This document shows positions 14,918 to 19,762 of a stretch of 19,762 nt of DNA, in pieces. How positions within the stretch are numbered: the first letter of the stretch is position 1; each line of letters starts with the position of its first letter. The DNA lies in assembly GCA_016200955.1 (NCBI GenBank), contig JACQDU010000121.1, positions 1-19,762 of the forward strand, given 5' to 3'. Made by a program: the position numbers and the translations under genes. The DNA comes from a bacterium (GTDB lineage Bacteria > Planctomycetota > J058 > JACQDU01). The notes beneath the pieces were generated by a model, which ran no database searches, was not told where the DNA came from, and saw only the letters and a list, made by a program, of their open reading frames with translations.

Positions 14918-14946
14918 GTCATAGCACGCACGTGGTACGTGGTCAA
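14918..14946 (-). promoter_or_regulatory. Sigma-70 promoter of the secreted two-gene operon
   Basis: On the minus strand: TTGACC at 14946-14941 (five of six to the -35 consensus), a spacer of exactly 17 bases, and TATGAC at 14923-14918 (four of six to TATAAT). Transcription should start near 14911, about 45 bases before the ATG at 14866. This is the best promoter in the window. Confidence 0.7.
14929..14941. promoter_or_regulatory. Operator-like palindrome between -35 and -10
   Basis: CACGT-GGT-ACGTG, a perfect 5-bp inverted repeat with a 3-base centre, fills most of the promoter spacer. A protein bound here would block RNA polymerase, so it is a candidate repressor site. No regulator gene is adjacent. 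Confidence 0.45.
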
Positions 14947-15106
14947 TCGCACGGGTCCTTGCCGAGCCGCCAAATCATTGAGAGATTGGCTCCTCCGGCG
15001 GCCGGCGAGCGGGCAAGAAGCGAGGCGCGCGTGACACGCGGCGCCTCCCGCCGGGCACAAAGCGGTCACGCGCTCGCCCGGGACGGCGTGCGCCATCGGA
15101 GGACTC

Positions 15107-15988
15107 ATGGGAAGGACCATTCGCGGCGGCCTCATCCAGGCTTCGGTGCCCCAGAACGTGGACCCGAGCGGGCCGATCGAGCGCCTGAAGCAGGCCATGA
15201 TCGAGAAGCACCTCGGGCTCATCGCCCAGGCGGCGAAGGAGCGCGTCCAGGTCCTCTGCCTCCAGGAGCTCTTCTACGGCCCCTACTTCTGCGCCGAGCA
15301 GGACAAGAAGTGGTACGGCCTCACCGAGAAGGTCCCGGACGGGCCGACGACCAAGCTCATGCAGGAGAGGGCGAAGCAGCACGGCATGGCGATCATCGCC
15401 CCCGTCTACGAGAAGGAGATCGAGGGCGTCTACTACAACACCGCCGCGGTGATCGGCCCCGACGGGCGCTACCTCGGGAAGTACCGCAAGCAGCACATTC
15501 CTCACTGCGCGCCCGGCTTCTGGGAGAAGTTCTACTTCAAGCCGGGCAACATGGGATACCCCGTCTTCCAGACCGACTTCGGCACGATCGGCGTCTACAT
15601 CTGCTACGACCGCCACTTCCCCGAGGGAGCGCGCCTCCTCGGCCTCAAGGGAGCCGAGGTCGTCTTCAACCCGAGCGCGACCGTCGCCGGGCTCTCCGAG
15701 TATCTCTGGAAGCTCGAGCAGCCCGCGCACGCCGTCGCGAACGGCTACTTCATCGGCGCGATCAACCGCGTCGGCATCGAGAAGCCGTGGAACATGGGCG
15801 AGTTCTACGGCCAGAGCTACTTCTGCACGCCTCGCGGGAAGATCATCTCGGAGGGTCCTCGCGACAAGGACGCCGTCGTCGTCTCCGACCTCGACCTCGA
15901 GCTCATCACCGAGGTCCGCCAGGTCTGGCAGTTCTACCGCGACCGGCGCCCCGAGACCTACCAGGACCTCACGGCCTTGCTCCCCTAA
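15107..15988 (+). CDS. Nitrilase-superfamily hydrolase, probable beta-ureidopropionase / N-carbamoyl amidohydrolase
   Basis: 293 residues, a complete CN-hydrolase. The catalytic triad is E54 (LQELFYGPYFCAE), K128 (KYRKQHIPH) and C166 (YICYDRHFPEGAR). The segments FYGPYFCAEQDKKWY, HCAPGFWEKFYFKPGN and NPSATVAGLSEYLWKLEQPAHA are typical of the beta-ureidopropionase/N-carbamoylputrescine amidase branch. The expected reaction is hydrolysis of N-carbamoyl-beta-alanine (or a related carbamoyl amide) to the amine, CO2 and ammonia in the cytosol. The ATG has a GGAGG site nine bases before it. A class III aminotransferase gene starts 16 bases after its stop, which favours the pyrimidine catabolic assignment over putrescine synthesis. 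Confidence 0.85.
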   Translation: MGRTIRGGLIQASVPQNVDPSGPIERLKQAMIEKHLGLIAQAAKERVQVLCLQELFYGPYFCAEQDKKWYGLTEKVPDGPTTKLMQERAKQHGMAIIAPVYEKEIEGVYYNTAAVIGPDGRYLGKYRKQHIPHCAPGFWEKFYFKPGNMGYPVFQTDFGTIGVYICYDRHFPEGARLLGLKGAEVVFNPSATVAGLSEYLWKLEQPAHAVANGYFIGAINRVGIEKPWNMGEFYGQSYFCTPRGKIISEGPRDKDAVVVSDLDLELITEVRQVWQFYRDRRPETYQDLTALLP

Positions 15989-16004
15989 GGAAAGAAGCGC
16001 AGCC

Positions 16005-17300
16005 ATGGACGCGAAAGAGATCCGGGAGCTCCACAAGAAGTATCTCTTCCCGGCGACGATCAACTACTACAAGGAGAGCCTCCCGCTCGCGCGAGGGAAG
16101 GGCTCGTACCTCTACGACACCGCGGGGAGAGAGTACCTCGACTTCTTCGGCGGGATCCTGACGGTCTCGCTCGGCCACTGCGACGACGAGGTCAACGCGA
16201 AGATCAAGGAGCAGAACGACACGCTCCAGCACTGCTCCACGCTCTACCCGACCGCGCCGATCGTCGCGCTCGCGAAGACGCTCGCCGACATCGCTCCGGG
16301 CGAGCTCGAGAAGAGCTTCTTCACCGGCTCGGGCACCGAGGCGGACGAGACGGCGATCATGCTCGCGAAGGTCGCGACGGGCCGGAACGAGGTCATCGCG
16401 TGCCGCCACAGCTACTCGGGCCGCACTCACCTGAACCAGTCCATGACGGCGCACGCCGCGTGGAGGACGCTCCCCGACCAGATCCCGGGGATCAAGCACG
16501 CGGTCGCTCCCTACTGCTATCGCTGCCCGCTCAAGCTCACTTACCCCTCGTGCGACCTCGCCTGCGCGAAGGACATCCAGGAGCTCATCGAGACGACGAC
16601 GACGGGCAAGGTCGCGGCGTTCATCTGCGAGCCGATCTTCGGAGTCGGCGGCTTCATCACTCCTCCCAAGGAGTACTTCAAGGTCGCCGTCGACATCGTG
16701 CGCAAGGCCGGCGGGCTGTTCATCGCCGACGAGGTCCAGACGGGCTTCGGCCGCACGGGAGACAAGTGGTGGGGCATCGAGCACTGGGGCGTCGAGCCCG
16801 ACATCATGACCATGGCGAAGGGGATCGCGAACGGGATCCCCATGGGAGCGACCATGGCGACGAACGAGGTCGCCGAGAAGTGGGTCGCTCTCACGATCTC
16901 GACGTTCGGCGGGAACCCCGTCTCGTCCACCGCCGCGAAGGCGACGATCGACGCGATCGACAAGCGCGGGCTCCTCAAGAACGCGCGCGTCCAGGGAGAC
17001 CGCCTGCGCGCTCGCCTCGAGGCGCTCAAGGACAGGTATCCGCTCGTGGGCGACGTCCGCGGCATGGGCCTCATGCAAGCGCTCGAGCTCGTCGAGGACA
17101 GGAAGACGAAGGTCCCCGCGAAGACCGCGATCGCCCGTCTGTTCGAGGAGACGCGCGAGCGAGGCTTGCCCATAGGCAAGGGCGGTCTCTACGGGAACAC
17201 GATCCGCGTGACTCCCGCCCTCAACGTGAAGGCGGAGGAGGTCGACAGGGCTTGCGACATCCTCGACAAGTCCTTCGCGGCGGTCACGGGGCGGAGCTAG
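16005..17300 (+). CDS. Class III (omega) PLP-dependent aminotransferase, AGXT2/beta-alanine aminotransferase-like
   Basis: 431 residues, full length for fold-type I class III transaminases. The phosphate-binding loop is GSGTEA at 108-113, D242 in ADEVQTGFGRTG contacts the PLP ring nitrogen, and K272 in TMAKGIANGIPMGA is the Schiff-base lysine. Paired with the upstream amidohydrolase (16-base gap, AAGGA site) it would pass the amino group of beta-alanine or beta-aminoisobutyrate to pyruvate or glyoxylate, completing reductive pyrimidine breakdown. 4-Aminobutyrate or other omega-amino acids are alternatives. A cysteine group C171, C174, C183, C187 lies in a loop (YCYRCP to SCDLAC). I have seen a similar pattern in bacterial AGXT2-like enzymes, and it could bind metal. 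The dihydropyrimidine dehydrogenase and dihydropyrimidinase genes are not in the window. Confidence 0.85.
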   Translation: MDAKEIRELHKKYLFPATINYYKESLPLARGKGSYLYDTAGREYLDFFGGILTVSLGHCDDEVNAKIKEQNDTLQHCSTLYPTAPIVALAKTLADIAPGELEKSFFTGSGTEADETAIMLAKVATGRNEVIACRHSYSGRTHLNQSMTAHAAWRTLPDQIPGIKHAVAPYCYRCPLKLTYPSCDLACAKDIQELIETTTTGKVAAFICEPIFGVGGFITPPKEYFKVAVDIVRKAGGLFIADEVQTGFGRTGDKWWGIEHWGVEPDIMTMAKGIANGIPMGATMATNEVAEKWVALTISTFGGNPVSSTAAKATIDAIDKRGLLKNARVQGDRLRARLEALKDRYPLVGDVRGMGLMQALELVEDRKTKVPAKTAIARLFEETRERGLPIGKGGLYGNTIRVTPALNVKAEEVDRACDILDKSFAAVTGRS

Positions 17301-17306
17301 GGGGCG

Positions 17307-17326
17307 GGGGCGACGAAAGTCGCCCC
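17307..17326 (+). terminator. GAAA-tetraloop hairpin after the aminotransferase gene
   Basis: GGGGCGAC (17307-17314), loop GAAA, GTCGCCCC (17319-17326): a perfect 8-bp stem with a stable tetraloop, six bases after the TAG stop. No T run follows, so it may be a high-GC terminator without a U tract, or a 3'-end stabiliser. Confidence 0.55.
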
Positions 17327-17359
17327 ACGCAGCGCAGCCACGGCCCCGCTCGCGTGCGA

Positions 17360-17365
17360 TACGAT
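17360..17365 (+). promoter_or_regulatory. -10-like element before the kinase gene
   Basis: TACGAT (four of six to TATAAT) stands eight bases before the proposed TTG start of the kinase. If used, the message would start almost at the start codon and be nearly leaderless. No clear -35 is seen. Confidence 0.35.
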
Positions 17366-17373
17366 GCGTCGGA

Positions 17374-19762
17374 TTGCCCGCTCCTGCTGATTCGTTCATC
17401 GTCGACTTCCTGAGAGCCGAGGGAGGCGTCTCGAGCGCAGCCCTCGAGCTGGCCCGGGGTCGCGCGCGGAAGAACGGCAGGGGAGATCCGCTCCCGCTCG
17501 CGCTCGACCTCGTGGCCCAGAAGACGCTCTCTCTCGAGCGCTACCTCCAGGTCCTGCGAGCGTCGATCGAGAGGAGCGCGCCGTGCCGGTCCTGCGGATC
17601 GGCGCGCTACGTCTGGCAAGAGAGCGTGCGAGCGGCGCCTTGCCCCACGTGCGAGAACCCGGAGCCGCCGCGCCTCGCGAGCGGGAGCGACCTCGGCCCG
17701 GTCGCGCCCGAGGGGCTCGTCTTCGAGGACTACACGATCGAGCGCGAGCTCGGACGGGGCGGCATGGGAGTCGTCTTCCGCGCGCTCTACCGGCCCGCGC
17801 AGCGGCACGAGGCGCTCAAGGTCCTCCTCCCGCGCGCCGACGCGCAGGACCGGATCGCGCGCTTCCACCGCGAGCGAGCGCTCCTCGCGCGCGTCGCTCA
17901 CCCCGCGGTCATCGCGATCCACCGCGCTGGGGAGCACGGCGGCCTCGAGTTCCTCGCGATGGAGCTCATCCCCGGCGGCCGCACGCTCCGCTCTCTCATG
18001 GAGCAGCACGGACCGCGCGGAGTGCCGATCGAGCTCGCCTGCCGGATCGCCGCCGAGGCCGCGCGCGGAGTCGGCGCGGCGCACGAGGCCGGCGTCCTCC
18101 ACCGGGACCTGAAGCCCGACAACGTCCTTCTCGACGAGAGGGACGGCGCTCACGTGGCCGACTTCGGCCTCGCGCGCGCGCTCGAGGACTCGGACGCGCT
18201 CACGCAGTCGGGCTCGGTCGTCGGGACGCCGCTCTACATGCCGCTCGAGCAGCTCCAGGGAAAGCGCGACCTCGACGCGCGAGCGGACGTCTACGCGCTC
18301 TCCGCTCTCCTCTACGAGCTCCTCGCGGGCGAGCACCCGCACGTCGGGACGGCGACCTTCCACGCTCTCCTGGATCGCGTGCAGAGGAACCAGGCGCCTC
18401 CTCTCAGGGAGAAACGGCACGACGCGACGCCCGCGCTCGAGGCCCTCCTCGCGCGCGGCCTCGCCGCGCGCCGCGAGGAGCGGCCGGAGACGGCGAGAGA
18501 GCTCGCTCGCGAGATCGAGGAGGCGCTCCGGTGCCCGACCGTGCGGACGATCGCCCGGCTGACTTCCTGGAAGAGGAGCATCACGCCTCGCGCCGTCGCG
18601 CTCTCGCTCGTGGCCCTCGTGCTCGCGCTCTTCGTGGGAGCGGTCGCTCTCTGGATCGTCGCCTCGGGGCCGGGCCAGGCCGAGCTCGAGCGGCAAGCGC
18701 TCGCGTGGAGCGGCGCTCGCCTCGTCGCGGCGCGCTCGCTCGAGGACGCGATCGCGAACGCCGAGAGGATCGCGAGGGAAGAAGGCCGTGGCGCCACCGC
18801 CGAGCTCGACGCCGCGGCGAGCGCTCACGAGACGGCGCTCGCATCGATCGGGCCTCCTCCAGAGGGCGCGCAGCTCCCGCGCGAGGAGGAGCTCGACCGC
18901 GCGGAGCTCGCGCTCGCCCGCGCGCGCGTCCTCGCGACCGCGCTCAACGCGAAGGACGCGGCCGCTCTCACGGGCGCTCTCGAGCTCCTCGACCGGCTCG
19001 TCGGGAGAGACGGGCTGCCCGAGGTGAGGAAGCGACTCCTCCTCGATCTCGGACGGCCTCCCGCGGCCGCGACGCCCGCTCGCGCTCCGAGGGCATCCGA
19101 CCGCGAGACGCTCGAGCTCCTCGCCTCGAGTGCATCGAAGCCGGAGAAGCCGAGAGAGAGACGCGAGCTCGCGGAGAGCCTCCTCGCCGTCGGCTTCCCC
19201 GAACTGGCGGGCGAGCTCCTCGACGACTGCGCGACCGACGCGCGCGACCCGCTCGAGCTCGGCCTCGCAAAGGCGGCGCAGGGAGCCGCCCTCGTCGCGG
19301 AGGGGAAGAGCGCGCAGGCGGAGAGCGTCCTGCGCGCCGCGCTCGCGACTCTCGAGAGGCCTCTCCCGGGCGACGACCCTCTCGAGCGCCGTCGCCTCGC
19401 TCGCGCCGGGAGAGCTCGCGCCCTCGTCGCGCAAGGCGACGCGATCCGGCTCACGCGAGCCGACAAGGAGGGCGCCCGCTCCCGCTACGAGGCGGCGGCG
19501 AGGGCCGACCCGAGCTCTCCCGTCGCTCGCGTGCGCCTCGCGGAGCTCGCGCTCGCGCGGGGAGACTTCCCTCGGGCGCGGGGCGACATCGACATCGCGC
19601 TCGTCGCGGCTCCGAGGAGCCCCGAGGTCCTCTGCGCTCTCGCGGAGATCGCTCTCGCGGAGCGCGACACGTCGGGGGTCCTCGCACAGCTCGAGAGCGT
19701 GCTCGCGGAGCTCGGAGAAGACGGCGATCCCGCGAGGAGGGCCGATCTCCTCCTCGAGAGCG
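17374..19762 (+). CDS. Transmembrane Ser/Thr protein kinase with N-terminal zinc ribbon and TPR-like region (3' partial)
   Basis: At least 796 residues, running off the window. Residues 1-65 are helical. C71-x2-C74-x15-C90-x2-C93 is a zinc ribbon. The Hanks-type kinase domain spans about 120-385: GRGGMGVVF loop at 127-135, ATP lysine K149 in EALKVLL, HRDLKPDN with D245, DFG at 263-265, then VGTPLYMPLEQ, where the usual APE is PLE, and DARADVYALS. A membrane helix lies at about 408-430 (ALSLVALVLALFVGAVALWI). The remaining outer part is helical and Ala/Leu/Glu-rich with TPR-like repeats. It is likely a signalling kinase with an extracytoplasmic TPR sensor or scaffold. The start is TTG 17374, the first start codon in frame after the upstream hairpin; no ribosome-binding site is visible. 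The AGXT2-like gene upstream is separated by a hairpin, so it is a separate unit. Confidence 0.85.
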   Translation, partial: MPAPADSFIVDFLRAEGGVSSAALELARGRARKNGRGDPLPLALDLVAQKTLSLERYLQVLRASIERSAPCRSCGSARYVWQESVRAAPCPTCENPEPPRLASGSDLGPVAPEGLVFEDYTIERELGRGGMGVVFRALYRPAQRHEALKVLLPRADAQDRIARFHRERALLARVAHPAVIAIHRAGEHGGLEFLAMELIPGGRTLRSLMEQHGPRGVPIELACRIAAEAARGVGAAHEAGVLHRDLKPDNVLLDERDGAHVADFGLARALEDSDALTQSGSVVGTPLYMPLEQLQGKRDLDARADVYALSALLYELLAGEHPHVGTATFHALLDRVQRNQAPPLREKRHDATPALEALLARGLAARREERPETARELAREIEEALRCPTVRTIARLTSWKRSITPRAVALSLVALVLALFVGAVALWIVASGPGQAELERQALAWSGARLVAARSLEDAIANAERIAREEGRGATAELDAAASAHETALASIGPPPEGAQLPREEELDRAELALARARVLATALNAKDAAALTGALELLDRLVGRDGLPEVRKRLLLDLGRPPAAATPARAPRASDRETLELLASSASKPEKPRERRELAESLLAVGFPELAGELLDDCATDARDPLELGLAKAAQGAALVAEGKSAQAESVLRAALATLERPLPGDDPLERRRLARAGRARALVAQGDAIRLTRADKEGARSRYEAAARADPSSPVARVRLAELALARGDFPRARGDIDIALVAAPRSPEVLCALAEIALAERDTSGVLAQLESVLAELGEDGDPARRADLLLES

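Noticed and set aside
11454..15034. Long plus-strand frames (11454-13394, 13394-15034) opposite the secreted operon
   Set aside because: Val/Leu/Arg-rich antisense shadows; the minus strand has signal peptides, HEVTH and HEAT repeats.
17284..19434. 716-residue minus-strand frame opposite the kinase
   Set aside because: Composition is Arg/Glu/Leu-biased without domains; the plus strand has all kinase motifs.

Overview
The window is a stretch of very GC-rich bacterial chromosome (strong C/G preference at third codon positions). It carries genes on both strands, little intergenic space, and no RNA gene or CRISPR array that I can see. The combination of a Ser/Thr kinase with an N-terminal zinc ribbon and a TPR-like tail, a secreted HEAT-repeat protein, a secreted DUF1570-like HExxH protein and an RpoD-type sigma factor with a long basic N-terminus fits an uncultured Planctomycetota-like or other deep-branching Gram-negative lineage. 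The assignment is inferred from gene content only and is not secure.

Layout, left to right. (1) 1-1925: the tail of an unknown gene, a DedA/VTT membrane protein fused to a rhodanese domain (minus), and a divergent OsmC-like peroxidase-family gene (plus). (2) 2024-3004: a small unknown plus-strand gene whose whole 3' half lies antisense to the end of an inorganic pyrophosphatase reading frame. The pyrophosphatase appears to start at ACG and to have lost its usual stop. (3) 3193-3930: a secreted VanY-like peptidase with a peptidoglycan-binding domain. (4) 3945-6682 (minus): a primary-type sigma-70 factor translationally coupled (GTGA overlap) to a single-pass membrane protein of unknown function. 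(5) 6785-10182: an ABC ATPase and a large FtsX/MacB-type permease, also GTGA-coupled. The ATPase seems to start at CTG and carries an in-frame GC hairpin repeat at its 3' end. (6) 10200-11670: a decayed rve-type transposase with two frameshifts, bracketed by two near-identical small hairpins, followed by an 8-bp tandem repeat. (7) 11691-14946 (minus): a two-gene secreted module behind a clear sigma-70 promoter with a palindrome between -35 and -10. It encodes a HEAT-repeat protein fused to an alpha/beta-hydrolase fold that seems to have lost its catalytic triad, then a gluzincin-type putative metallopeptidase. (8) 15107-17300: a beta-ureidopropionase-like amidohydrolase and a class III aminotransferase, consistent with the last steps of reductive pyrimidine (or related beta-amino-acid) catabolism. 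(9) 17374-end: a transmembrane Ser/Thr kinase running off the window.

The most promising undescribed unit is the secreted pair at 11691-14866: a pseudo-hydrolase scaffold and a metallopeptidase made from one regulated promoter. Next come the sigma factor/membrane protein pair and the overlapping pyrophosphatase/unknown gene locus with its non-standard start codon.
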